Below, piece by piece: positions 23,359 to 31,546 of a stretch of 64,000 bases of DNA. Below the pieces are notes generated by a model. That model was given only the letters and a program-made list of their open reading frames with translations. It searched no databases and was not told the origin of the DNA. Source of the stretch: Jejubacter calystegiae. GTDB taxonomy: Bacteria; Pseudomonadota; Gammaproteobacteria; Enterobacterales; Enterobacteriaceae. The number at the start of each line of letters is the position of its first letter. Within the stretch, counting starts at the first letter, position 1. The stretch covers positions 2,046,001-2,110,000 of the forward strand of contig NZ_CP040428.1 in assembly GCF_005671395.1 (NCBI RefSeq). The letters run 5' to 3'. The position numbers were made by a program, and so were the translations under genes.

Positions 23359-24402
23359 ATGCGTATTGAAGAAGATCTGAAATTAGGTTTTAAAGACGTT
23401 CTTATCCGCCCTAAACGTTCTACCCTGAAAAGCCGCTCCGAAGTCGAGCTGGAGCGCGAGTTCACCTTTAAGCATGCGGGTATTAAGTGGTCTGGCGTAC
23501 CCATTATTGCCGCCAACATGGATACCGTCGGCACCTTCGAAATGGCACGTCAGCTTGCCAAATTTGATATTCTGACCGCAGTGCACAAGCACTATGATGT
23601 TGCGGCATGGAGCCAGTTTGTCGATTCGGCCTCCGCCGATGTGCTGAAGCACGTGATGGTCTCTACCGGAACTTCAGATACCGATTTCCAGAAAACCAAA
23701 GATATTCTGGCGCTTTCCCCGGCACTGAATTTCATCTGTATCGATGTGGCTAACGGATACTCTGAGCATTTCGTTCATTTCGTCAGCAAAGCGCGTGCAG
23801 CCTGGCCGGATAAAGTGATCTGTGCCGGTAACGTGGTCACCGGTGAAATGTGTGAGGAGCTGATTCTCTCCGGCGCCGACATTGTGAAGGTCGGCATCGG
23901 TCCTGGTTCGGTGTGTACCACCCGGGTTAAAACGGGGGTGGGCTATCCGCAGCTTTCCGCCGTGATTGAATGTGCGGATGCCGCGCATGGCCTGGGTGGC
24001 CAGATCGTCAGTGATGGCGGTTGCACCATGCCGGGCGATGTGGCCAAAGCCTTTGGCGGCGGCGCTGACTTTGTGATGCTGGGCGGCATGCTGGCCGGTC
24101 ACGAAGAGAGCGGCGGCAGTATTGTTGAAGAGAACGGCGAGAAATTTATGCTGTTCTACGGCATGAGCTCCGCCTCGGCCATGAACCGCCACGTCGGCGG
24201 CGTGGCGCAATACCGCGCGGCGGAAGGGAAAACCGTGAAGCTGCCGCTACGTGGCCCGGTGGAAAATACGGCCCGCGATATTCTTGGCGGTCTGCGTTCT
24301 GCCTGCACCTATGTAGGGGCTGAACGTCTGAAAGAGCTGACCAAGCGCACGACTTTTATCCGGGTTCAGGAACAGGAAAACCGGATCTTTAACAGTCTGT
24401 AA
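23359..24402 (+). CDS. guaC: GMP reductase GuaC
   Basis: NADPH-dependent reductive deamination of GMP to IMP, returning guanine nucleotides to the purine pool. I use the ATG at 23359 ([21 protein letters not shown]), giving 347 residues as in E. coli. An upstream in-frame extension has no homology. IMPDH/GMPR barrel motifs are visible: [48 protein letters not shown] (active-site Cys in GSVCTT) and [15 protein letters not shown]. The gene stands alone, divergent from coaE, and ends in a terminator fused to the second intergenic repeat. Confidence 0.97.
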   Translation: MRIEEDLKLGFKDVLIRPKRSTLKSRSEVELEREFTFKHAGIKWSGVPIIAANMDTVGTFEMARQLAKFDILTAVHKHYDVAAWSQFVDSASADVLKHVMVSTGTSDTDFQKTKDILALSPALNFICIDVANGYSEHFVHFVSKARAAWPDKVICAGNVVTGEMCEELILSGADIVKVGIGPGSVCTTRVKTGVGYPQLSAVIECADAAHGLGGQIVSDGGCTMPGDVAKAFGGGADFVMLGGMLAGHEESGGSIVEENGEKFMLFYGMSSASAMNRHVGGVAQYRAAEGKTVKLPLRGPVENTARDILGGLRSACTYVGAERLKELTKRTTFIRVQEQENRIFNSL

Positions 24403-24409
24403 TCTGTGT

Positions 24410-24433
24410 AAAGGGTGCCTTCAGGCGCCCTTT
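24410..24433 (+). terminator. Terminator after guaC
   Basis: AAAGGGTGCC (24410-24419) pairs with GGCGCCCTTT (24424-24433) with one G-U pair. The T-run is short. The 102-bp repeat begins at its last base. Confidence 0.65.
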
Positions 24434-24534
24434 CAGGTCGATGACAAAGAGGAAAAAAACGTGGTTTTTCCCTCTTCGTGGTTATCAGCCGAAAATCAAT
24501 GAATTGATTTTCCTTATTTATTTTTCTGACGATT
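24433..24534. repeat. 102-bp intergenic repeat, copy 2
   Basis: Second copy of the block at 20942-21043, in the same orientation and about 93% identical without gaps. The 10-bp palindromic stem GAAAATCAAT/ATTGATTTTC is identical. The AGAGG-A-run/TTTTTCCCTCT stem has one mismatch here. It fills the whole space between the guaC terminator and the hofC stop codon, which lies at its right edge. Confidence 0.85.
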
Positions 24535-25735
24535 ACCCCATTCCAAATGCCTCCCCCAGCCGAAAGACCGGCAGGTACATGGCGATCACCAGAGTACCGA
24601 TCAGTACCCCCATAATAACCATCACAATGGGCTCCAGGGCACTGCTCAACCCTTCGGCCAGTTCGCGCGTTTTTTCGGTATGCCACTGCGCCAGCTTTTC
24701 CAGCATCAGGTCCAGGGTTCCGCTCTCCTCGCCGGTGCGGACAAGCTGCACGCATAGCGGCGTGAAAATTGGTTCCTGCGCCAGCGCCTGAGAAAAGGGA
24801 GAACCGTCGGTCACACGCTGGCGAACACGCTGTAGCTGCGACTGCCACCAGTGCGAGGTGAGCGCTAACCCGGCGGCCTCCAGCCCCTGCATCAGAGGGA
24901 GACCAGAACGTTGGGTTAATGCCAGCGTGGTATGGATCTGGCTCAGGCGCTGCCCACGAAGCAGTGGCGCAATCAGCGGCAGGCGCATCAGCATACGCTG
25001 CTCTTTGTCCTGCCAGCGTTCATAGCGGCGTAGCCATCGCCAGCACAGTAAAAGGGCGGCGATGGCGACGACCAGTATCGGACCATACCGGACCAGCCAT
25101 GCCGAGAGGTTAATGACTCCCTGCGTCAGAGCCGGAAGCGGGGCAGAGAAGCTCTGGTAGATGGCGGCAAATTCCGGCAGTACGAATCCCACCAGGCCTG
25201 CGCATACCAGCAATGCGACCGCCAGTGTAAATAGCGGATAACGCAGCGCCCTGAGCGTTTTTTGGCGTAATTGATAGAGTTGTGCCTGTTGATCGGCCAG
25301 GCGTTCGCAGCATTCCGCCAGTTGTCCCGTCTGTTCACCGGTGCGTAATAGCGCGATGAACAGGGGTGGGAAAAGTCCGGACCAGTGGGCCAGGATATCG
25401 CTGAGTGTTTTGCCTGCGGCTAATTGTTCTGCAATCTGCGTCAATAGAGCCCGCCAGCCGTCCAGTTCATGAAGTTGCGCTATCAGCCGACATCCCTGCT
25501 CCAGTGCTATCCCTGCCTGTAATAGCGCCGCGAGCTGGCGTAGAAAGTGAATTTTCTGCTGCGGATGCCAGCAGCGTCGCCCCGGAGAAGCAACGCTGCG
25601 CAACTGTATGGGGCAGAGCAATCGTTCATTCAGATGCGCCAGCGCTTCGCGGCGATGGCGGGCGATCATCACGCCATAATATAGCTGGCCGTCGTCATCC
25701 AGCGCTTGCCAGCGCCACAGACGCATAGCGTTCAC
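24533..25735 (-). CDS. hofC: Type IV pilus assembly inner-membrane protein HofC (PilC/GspF family)
   Basis: Platform protein of a type IV pilus apparatus. I favour the GTG start at 25735: it overlaps the hofB stop (GTGA), has an AGGAG site 7 bases upstream, and gives 400 residues, the E. coli HofC length. The alternatives are an ATG three codons downstream and a longer GTG-started frame. Two T2SF domains are visible: LRQLAALLQAGIALEQG with LLRTGEQTGQLAECC, and LALTQRSGLPLMQGLEA with LVRTGEESGTLDLML. Three hydrophobic segments and the terminal IGTLVIAMYLPVF also fit. The stop codon lies in the 102-bp repeat. Confidence 0.92.
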   Translation of the reverse strand: MNAMRLWRWQALDDDGQLYYGVMIARHRREALAHLNERLLCPIQLRSVASPGRRCWHPQQKIHFLRQLAALLQAGIALEQGCRLIAQLHELDGWRALLTQIAEQLAAGKTLSDILAHWSGLFPPLFIALLRTGEQTGQLAECCERLADQQAQLYQLRQKTLRALRYPLFTLAVALLVCAGLVGFVLPEFAAIYQSFSAPLPALTQGVINLSAWLVRYGPILVVAIAALLLCWRWLRRYERWQDKEQRMLMRLPLIAPLLRGQRLSQIHTTLALTQRSGLPLMQGLEAAGLALTSHWWQSQLQRVRQRVTDGSPFSQALAQEPIFTPLCVQLVRTGEESGTLDLMLEKLAQWHTEKTRELAEGLSSALEPIVMVIMGVLIGTLVIAMYLPVFRLGEAFGMG

Positions 25736-27105
25736 GGGGCCACTCCTAACACCCGCCACAGTTCCTGAACCGTGGTTAACCCCTGCTCAACGGCATGAAA
25801 ACCACACTCATGGAGGCCCGGCAGCCCCAGGCCGTTCGCCATTTGGGTAAGCTCTGCCTGCGAGACGCCATTGGCAATCGCCTGGCGAAGGGTTTCGTCT
25901 ACTGGCAGTAGTTCAAACAATGCGTGGCGTTCATAGAATCCACCATAACACTGCTCACAACCCTGTGGCTGCCAGTCCGGTAACGGTCGCGGCCAGAGAT
26001 GTGACGGCAGCACGATGTCGGTGTCGCCCCGGATGCGGCAGTGGGAACAGAGGCGGCGCACCAGGCGCTGGGCGATAATTAGCCGCAGGGCAGAGGCAAT
26101 CTGCCAGCGGGCCACGCCCATTTGTTCCATGCGAGTCAGTGTTTGAACCGCCGAGTGAGTATGCAGCGTGGAGAGTACCAGATGACCGGTCTGGGCCGCT
26201 TTAATGGCTATCTCTGCGGTTTCGCCATCGCGGATTTCCCCGACCATGATGACATCCGGATCCTGACGAAGCAGGGATCTGAGTACTGCCTGAAAGGTGA
26301 GTCCTGCTCGGGGATGAATCTGCGTTTGGGTTATGCCTTCCAGCGGAATTTCCACGGGGTCCTCTACGCTTGAGATATTCACGCCCGGTTGATTCAGCTC
26401 GTTCAGGCCGCTGTAGAGCGTTAGCGTTTTGCCGCTGCCGGTAGGGCCGGTGACCAGCAACAGCCCCTGAGGGCTGTGCAACGCCTGGCGAAAGCAGTTC
26501 AGGGCGTCTGGCGTCATACCCAGCGCATCCGGCGTTAGCGGATGGCTGTTGTTGCGCATCAGTCTTAGTACCACCTTTTCACCGTGCTGGCAGGGCAGGG
26601 TGGAGATTCTTAATGACAGCGCTTCGCTTTCTACCGTCAGCGTGAACTGGCCATCCTGGGGCAGGCGCCGTTCGGCGACGTCCAGATTGCTGAGTACCTT
26701 CAGACGGGTCACCAACGCCCCAGCCATCTCTATCGGGAAAGTGGTTAGCGAATGGAGTACGCCGTCGATGCGCAGGCGGATGCGGCCCTGGGTTGCGCCC
26801 GGTTCGATATGAATATCCGAGGCCCGGCGGGTTACCGCTTTGGCCAGCATGTGGCTGACCAGCTCCACGGCACTGTTTGGTACGGTGCTGAACGGCGTGC
26901 TGCTCTCCCGGGCGTGCTGATATGTTTCCAGTCGCTCCCGGCTCCAGTACTCCAGTTCCACGCTGCGATTATCTGCGAAGTTGAGGGTTTCCAGCAGTCC
27001 GGAAGGGACCTGGTCAGGTACTGCGACCCGAATTCGGCTTTCGTTCATTTCCAGCAGTACGGTCTGATGCTGGCGGCACAGTTGGGCGAGCTCGTCAGGG
27101 GACAT
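25732..27105 (-). CDS. hofB: Type IV pilus assembly ATPase HofB (PilB/GspE family)
   Basis: Hexameric ATPase predicted to power pilin polymerisation. It has 457 residues (E. coli 461). Motifs: RASDIHIEPGATQGRIRLRIDGVL, Walker A GPTGSGKT, the Asp box SVEDPVEIPLEGITQTQIHPRAGL, Walker B-like LLRQDPDVIMVGEIRDGETAEIA and the His box HLVLSTLHTHSA. The zinc site CSHC...CEQCYGGFYERHALFE is near the C-terminus. It lies between ppdD (6 bases upstream) and hofC (overlap). Confidence 0.94.
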   Translation of the reverse strand: MSPDELAQLCRQHQTVLLEMNESRIRVAVPDQVPSGLLETLNFADNRSVELEYWSRERLETYQHARESSTPFSTVPNSAVELVSHMLAKAVTRRASDIHIEPGATQGRIRLRIDGVLHSLTTFPIEMAGALVTRLKVLSNLDVAERRLPQDGQFTLTVESEALSLRISTLPCQHGEKVVLRLMRNNSHPLTPDALGMTPDALNCFRQALHSPQGLLLVTGPTGSGKTLTLYSGLNELNQPGVNISSVEDPVEIPLEGITQTQIHPRAGLTFQAVLRSLLRQDPDVIMVGEIRDGETAEIAIKAAQTGHLVLSTLHTHSAVQTLTRMEQMGVARWQIASALRLIIAQRLVRRLCSHCRIRGDTDIVLPSHLWPRPLPDWQPQGCEQCYGGFYERHALFELLPVDETLRQAIANGVSQAELTQMANGLGLPGLHECGFHAVEQGLTTVQELWRVLGVAP

Positions 27106-27110
27106 GATGA

Positions 27111-27548
27111 TTACTCCGTCGCAAAGCGGAAAATTTCTTCGCAGGCGCCCTGCAGGGCATTGGCCTGCGCCACCTTACAGCCGCGCTTCCATCCCGTTAT
27201 GCCTTCAGCGTTATTCCAGAGTGGCGTGAGGGTAACGGTCAGGCCGGTCAGGCTCTCTTTACCGGTCAGTGTGATAACGCCCTGAGCCACGCTCATTTTC
27301 TCTACATAACGGCTGGTAGCTGGTGCAGGGATCCCATTGGTGCCGGCGCTGCAGGGGGATAGTCCACCGCGCTCAAGGGCACAGATTTCAACTGCGGTAC
27401 GAAAGGGAAGGAAGGTTTGCAACATGTCGGTCAGTGCAGCCTTGCGCAGGTAGTTCTGATAAGCCGGAATGCCGACTGCGCTAAGAATGGCGACGATCCC
27501 GATAACGACCATCAGTTCAATCAGGGTAAAGCCTTTCTGGTTGTGCAT
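27111..27548 (-). CDS. ppdD: Type IV major pilin PpdD
   Basis: Prepilin of the enterobacterial type IV pilus. It has 145 residues (E. coli 146). The leader MHNQKG precedes the cleavage site and the mature N-terminus FTLIELMVVIGIVAILSAVG, with the conserved Glu at mature position 5 (E11). Four cysteines (C56, C66, C124, C136) could form the two disulfides known in PpdD. First gene of ppdD-hofB-hofC. The prepilin peptidase is not in the window, so function needs unlinked genes. Confidence 0.95.
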   Translation of the reverse strand: MHNQKGFTLIELMVVIGIVAILSAVGIPAYQNYLRKAALTDMLQTFLPFRTAVEICALERGGLSPCSAGTNGIPAPATSRYVEKMSVAQGVITLTGKESLTGLTVTLTPLWNNAEGITGWKRGCKVAQANALQGACEEIFRFATE

Positions 27549-27687
27549 ATGAAGCTCCGTGGTGAGTCGGGTAATGGGCTCACTGTGCAGGAGTCATGGC
27601 GGGGTTAGCGAATGGCAAAAACGGGAACGGGAAGCGTGCTTCAGCACAACTTAGCGGCGTTACACGGGTTACATAGGGGGAAGGAAT

Positions 27688-27709
27688 CGCGCCCGCATAA
27701 CCGGGCGCG
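27688..27709 (-). terminator. Hairpin downstream of nadC
   Basis: CGCGCCCG (27688-27695) and CGGGCGCG (27702-27709) form an 8-bp perfect GC-rich stem 8 bases after the nadC stop. The minus-strand downstream sequence lacks a clear T-run, so it is a weak or Rho-assisted terminator at best. Confidence 0.5.
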
Positions 27710-27716
27710 TTTGCTA

Positions 27717-28634
<918 letters not shown>

Positions 28635-28699
28635 TTAGCATGACAGAGAAACATGCTACTCTGAACCTCAGCCTGGTTCCACAGAAAGGAGAAGGACGG

Positions 28700-29263
28700 A
28701 TGCAGCTGAAAGAGGGCTGGCTGGTCGATGCGCGCAGGGCGCATTCCCCTCATTTTGATGAAAGGCCGGAGGGAGAAATTCCCTCGCTGTTGGTGGTGCA
28801 CAATATCAGTCTGCCGCCCGGAGAGTTTGGCGGTCCATGGATCGATGCGCTGTTTGCCGGTACCCTGGATCCCGCTGCTAACCCTTATTTTGCCGATATT
28901 GCCGGGCTGCGGGTCTCGGCGCACTGTTTGATCCGCCGTGATGGCGAAATCGTACAGTATGTGCCTTTCGATAAGCGGGCCTGGCATGCCGGTGTTTCCT
29001 GCTATCAGGGGCGTGAACGCTGCAATGACTTTTCCATCGGTATCGAGCTGGAAGGCACGGATACTGAGCCCTATACCGACGCTCAGTACCGTCAACTGGT
29101 GGCGCTGGCTTGCACGCTGATTCAGCGCTATCCGGAGATAGCTGAACATTTGACGGGCCATTGCGATATTGCACCGGAACGTAAAACCGATCCCGGTCCG
29201 GCATTCGACTGGCAGCGCTTTCGCAGCGCGCTCACGGCATCTTTGGCGCAGGAGGTTCCATGA
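28700..29263 (+). CDS. ampD: 1,6-anhydro-N-acetylmuramyl-L-alanine amidase AmpD
   Basis: Cytoplasmic zinc amidase that removes the peptide from anhydro-muropeptides in cell-wall recycling; its loss derepresses ampC in species with ampR. I use the ATG at 28700 ([13 protein letters not shown]), preceded by AAGGAGAAGG, giving 187 residues (E. coli 183). An upstream in-frame extension has no homology. The zinc ligands fall at H34, H154 and D164, with E116 in the IELEG stretch. The stop overlaps ampE by 4 bases. Confidence 0.97.
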   Translation: MQLKEGWLVDARRAHSPHFDERPEGEIPSLLVVHNISLPPGEFGGPWIDALFAGTLDPAANPYFADIAGLRVSAHCLIRRDGEIVQYVPFDKRAWHAGVSCYQGRERCNDFSIGIELEGTDTEPYTDAQYRQLVALACTLIQRYPEIAEHLTGHCDIAPERKTDPGPAFDWQRFRSALTASLAQEVP

Positions 29264-30114
29264 CGCTGTTTACCCTGTTACTGGTTTTCATTTGTGAGCG
29301 TCTGTTTAAGCTCGGTCAGCACTGGCAACTGGATCATCGGCTGGAGGCGCTGTTCCGTCGGGTGAAGCACTTTTCGCTGTGGCATACGCTGCTGATGACG
29401 GTGGTGGCGATGCTGGTGGTGGGGCTCTGCCTGCGCGGCTTGTACGGTCTGTTCTTCAACGTGCCGCTACTGGTTTTCTGGATCCTGCTGGGCGTGCTCT
29501 GTATCGGCGCAGGGCAGGTACGTTTGCACTATCACGCTTATTTGCAGGCCGCCAGCCGCGACGACAGCAGCGCCCGGGAAGCGATGGCCAGCGAGCTAAC
29601 GCTGATCCACGGCGTTCCACACGACTGTAACGAAACCGAATTCCTGCGCGAGCTGCAAAATGCGCTGCTGTGGATTAATTTTCGCTTCTATCTGGCGCCG
29701 CTGTTCTGGTTTGTGGTCGGCGGCAGCTGGGGGCCGGTAACGCTGGTGGGCTACGCCTTCCTGCGTGCCTGGCAGAGCTGGCTGGCCCGCCATCATACGC
29801 CGCATCAGCGTCAGCTATCGGGGATTGATGCGGTGCTGCACGTGCTGGACTGGGTGCCGGTCAGGCTGGCGGGAGTGGCCTATGCGCTGCTGGGGCACGG
29901 TGAGAAAGCGTTGCCGGCGTGGTTCTCTTCGCTGACTGATGGCCACACCTCGCAGTATCAGGTATTGACGAATCTGGCGCAGTTCTCGCTGGCGCGGGAT
30001 CCGCATACCGATAAGATTCAGACACCGAAAGCCGCGGTATCTATGGCGAAGAAGTGCAGCTTCGCCATTGTGGTTGTGGTGGCGCTGCTGACCATATATG
30101 GGACGCTGGTGTAG
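29260..30114 (+). CDS. ampE: Inner-membrane regulator AmpE
   Basis: Polytopic inner-membrane protein of unknown biochemical role, co-transcribed with ampD and linked to beta-lactamase regulation in E. coli. It has 284 residues, as in E. coli. N-terminal [16 protein letters not shown] and about four hydrophobic segments are visible, ending in a C-terminal membrane helix ([17 protein letters not shown]). Other enterobacteria have aroP next; here a 3-kb accessory block intervenes. Confidence 0.95.
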   Translation: MTLFTLLLVFICERLFKLGQHWQLDHRLEALFRRVKHFSLWHTLLMTVVAMLVVGLCLRGLYGLFFNVPLLVFWILLGVLCIGAGQVRLHYHAYLQAASRDDSSAREAMASELTLIHGVPHDCNETEFLRELQNALLWINFRFYLAPLFWFVVGGSWGPVTLVGYAFLRAWQSWLARHHTPHQRQLSGIDAVLHVLDWVPVRLAGVAYALLGHGEKALPAWFSSLTDGHTSQYQVLTNLAQFSLARDPHTDKIQTPKAAVSMAKKCSFAIVVVVALLTIYGTLV

Positions 30115-30120
30115 TTAGAA

Positions 30121-30144
30121 TCACCGCCCCATAAGGGGCGGTGA
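30121..30144. terminator. Bidirectional hairpin between ampE and the small toxin-like gene
   Basis: TCACCGCCCC (30121-30130) and GGGGCGGTGA (30135-30144) form a perfect 10-bp stem with a 4-base loop. It lies 7 bases after the ampE stop and 6 bases beyond the stop of the minus-strand small ORF, so it probably ends both transcripts. Confidence 0.7.
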
Positions 30145-30149
30145 CGAGC

Positions 30150-30269
30150 TTACTTGCTTGCTACGTTGATTACCACTGAGAGCGAGTTGTTGGTGATATT
30201 CCATCCCCCATTCCCGGGTGATAACAACGCACCAGAGACAACGAGCACAATACAAAAGTATCGTTCCAT
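30150..30269 (-). CDS. Candidate type I toxin: 39-residue hydrophobic peptide, TimP-like
   Basis: Short ORF starting MERYFCIVLVVSGALLSPGN and ending NNSLSVVINVASK. The N-terminal half is signal-peptide- or membrane-helix-like: one Arg, then an uninterrupted hydrophobic run. The ATG at 30269 has an AGGGA site 7 bases upstream. That site sits in a hairpin whose stem is GCGGTC/GACCGC (30273-30292), so the ribosome site is partly sequestered. A longer in-frame GTG start at 30335 is less likely because it would begin inside the structured leader. The mRNA leader carries a 15-base segment complementary to the 5' end of a divergent RNA (30477-30576). This is the arrangement of small-peptide type I toxins such as TisB and TimP. 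Similarity to Salmonella TimP (RyfA locus) is recalled from memory and not aligned. Confidence 0.65.
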   Translation of the reverse strand: MERYFCIVLVVSGALLSPGNGGWNITNNSLSVVINVASK

Positions 30270-30333
30270 TGCGCGGTCCCTGCACAGACCGCTTCGCTTT
30301 GACATCACCGGTGATCTCGCAACGAATGCAAGC

Positions 30334-30348
30334 ACGGGGTCGTGCCTG
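30334..30348 (-). promoter_or_regulatory. Predicted antitoxin-RNA target in the toxin mRNA leader
   Basis: On the minus-strand transcript this reads CAGGCACGACCCCGT, 65 to 79 bases upstream of the toxin ATG. The same 15 bases on the plus strand recur at 30478-30492, so an RNA transcribed rightward from there pairs perfectly with this leader. The site can itself form a small hairpin (GCACG/CGTGC with an ACCC loop), which allows a loop-loop contact. Confidence 0.6.
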
Positions 30349-30441
30349 TTTTTACGGTCGTTGGATAGGCTTTCCTTAAACCGGTGCCCGCTTGCTTAAG
30401 GCGGCGGAAAGAACCGTTGGGGTTGTATGATATTTGATCAC

Positions 30442-30470
30442 TTGACAGTAAGTTATTTGCAGATAAGAAT
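30442..30470 (+). promoter_or_regulatory. Promoter of the candidate antitoxin RNA
   Basis: A consensus -35 TTGACA (30442-30447), a 17-bp spacer and a -10 AAGAAT (30465-30470), or TAAGAA with a 16-bp spacer, predict a start near 30477, exactly at the complementary segment. Confidence 0.65.
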
Positions 30471-30476
30471 AACCGT

Positions 30477-30576
30477 TACGGGGTCGTGCCTGCATTTTGT
30501 TGGTAACGAAACTCTGCCGGAAGGGCCGCTTACCCGACCAGCACAAAAAAACCGCCTTAACGGCGGTTTTTTTGTG
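30477..30576 (+). ncRNA. Candidate antitoxin small RNA, TimR- or IstR-like
   Basis: Predicted roughly 100-nt RNA running from a consensus promoter to a strong intrinsic terminator. Its first 15 or so bases (ACGGGGTCGTGCCTG, 30478-30492) are perfectly complementary to the leader of the divergent toxin mRNA. No plausible start codon with a ribosome site was found in it. It is transcribed away from the toxin gene, so pairing occurs in trans through the repeated segment rather than by overlap. Boundaries are inferred from promoter spacing and the terminator. Confidence 0.6.
30542..30576. terminator. Strong bidirectional intrinsic terminator
   Basis: ACCGCC (30551-30556) pairs with GGCGGT (30562-30567), extended by an A-run and T-run (30545-30550 with 30568-30573) and by CAC/GTG. 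It has T-runs in both directions, so it can end the small RNA (+) and the GH43 operon (-). Confidence 0.85.
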
Positions 30577-30589
30577 TCTCTGCACAGCG

Positions 30590-31546
30590 TCAGTCATGCT
30601 CTGGCTGCGGCGTACCAAACTGCGGCATGCCTTGTTTATCCCATTCAAACAGCTGTACCCGGGTATGGCGATTCGGATCGTAGAGCGGATCGCCTTCAAT
30701 TTCGGTGTAATTGCGGGCGTGAAAGACCAGGACATCTCGTCCGTCCCGTGTGGTGGTAAAGCTGTTGTGGCCGGGCCCGAACTGGCGGTTTTCCCAATTG
30801 GTGGTAAAGACTGGCTGCGGTGACTTATGCCAGTTGGCCGGATTCAGCGGACAGGCTTCCATATCTATCCACAGTAGCCCCATACAGTAGTTTTCGTCGG
30901 TAGCACTGGCGGAATAGCTGATGAACAATCGGTTACCGTGGGTGACCACTGCCGGTCCCTCGTTAACCAGAAAACCGCGGCACTCCCATTCGAATTCCGG
31001 CCTGCTGAGCATGACGGGGTCGCCTTTAAGGGTCCATGGATTTTCCAGCTCCGCCAGGTAGATATTGGAGTTACCCGGAATATCCGGCGCCTTTTGCGCC
31101 CACAGATACCACTGCCTGCCCTGATGATGGAATGTGGTGGCGTCCAGAGCGAAAGTATCCCAGGGGGTGACCACCTGACCCTTTTCGATCCAGTGGCCGG
31201 TCAGGGGATCGGCATCGGCGCACTCCAGCGCAAACATCCGGTGCTGGAACATATTTAAGGCATCCAGCGTCTTAGTGGCGGCGGCGGCAAAATAGATATA
31301 CCAGCGGCCGTCAATATGGTGCAGTTCCGGTGCCCAGATAAGCTGGCTCATCGGCCCGCTTTGCGGCTTACGCCATACCACTACCGGCTGCGCTGCCGGT
31401 AGTTTTTCAATGTCGGTAGCGTAGCGGATCTCCAGCCGGTCATACTCCGGCACCGAGGCGATAAAATAGTAGCCGTCGCCGTGGCGCAGAATAAAGGGGT
31501 CGGCGCGCTGTTCAATCAGCGGATTGGGCCAGGGAGAAGGAGTCAT
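30590..31546 (-). CDS. Glycoside hydrolase family 43 protein (arabinofuranosidase or xylosidase type)
   Basis: Predicted to cleave arabino- or xylo-oligosaccharides in the cytoplasm. It has 318 residues, no signal peptide, a single five-bladed propeller domain and no extra beta-sandwich. The three GH43 acidic residues are visible: base D16 in RADPFIL, pKa-modulating D135 in FALDATTF and acid E196 in LVNEGPAVV. It overlaps the upstream sugar symporter by 4 bases (ATGA). The pair resembles yagG-yagH or xynT-xynB style units, but this enzyme is much shorter than XynB. Exact substrate unknown. No regulator gene lies beside it. Confidence 0.88.
   Translation of the reverse strand: MTPSPWPNPLIEQRADPFILRHGDGYYFIASVPEYDRLEIRYATDIEKLPAAQPVVVWRKPQSGPMSQLIWAPELHHIDGRWYIYFAAAATKTLDALNMFQHRMFALECADADPLTGHWIEKGQVVTPWDTFALDATTFHHQGRQWYLWAQKAPDIPGNSNIYLAELENPWTLKGDPVMLSRPEFEWECRGFLVNEGPAVVTHGNRLFISYSASATDENYCMGLLWIDMEACPLNPANWHKSPQPVFTTNWENRQFGPGHNSFTTTRDGRDVLVFHARNYTEIEGDPLYDPNRHTRVQLFEWDKQGMPQFGTPQPEHD

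Noticed and set aside
24366-24848. Minus-strand frame through guaC end, repeat copy 2 and hofC
   Set aside because: It shares the peptide KENQFIDFRLITTKREKPRFF with a frame in repeat copy 1, but only because the DNA repeat is shared; there is no start context or homology.
24533-27548. Type II secretion genes that could export the chitinase
   Set aside because: These are hofC-hofB-ppdD, the conserved type IV pilus genes found at this site in E. coli, with no secretin, GspG or GspL-type genes beside them.
30376-30735. 119-codon minus-strand frame across the small-RNA gene and the GH43 3' end
   Set aside because: It crosses a strong bidirectional terminator and overlaps the GH43 coding region; no homology seen.
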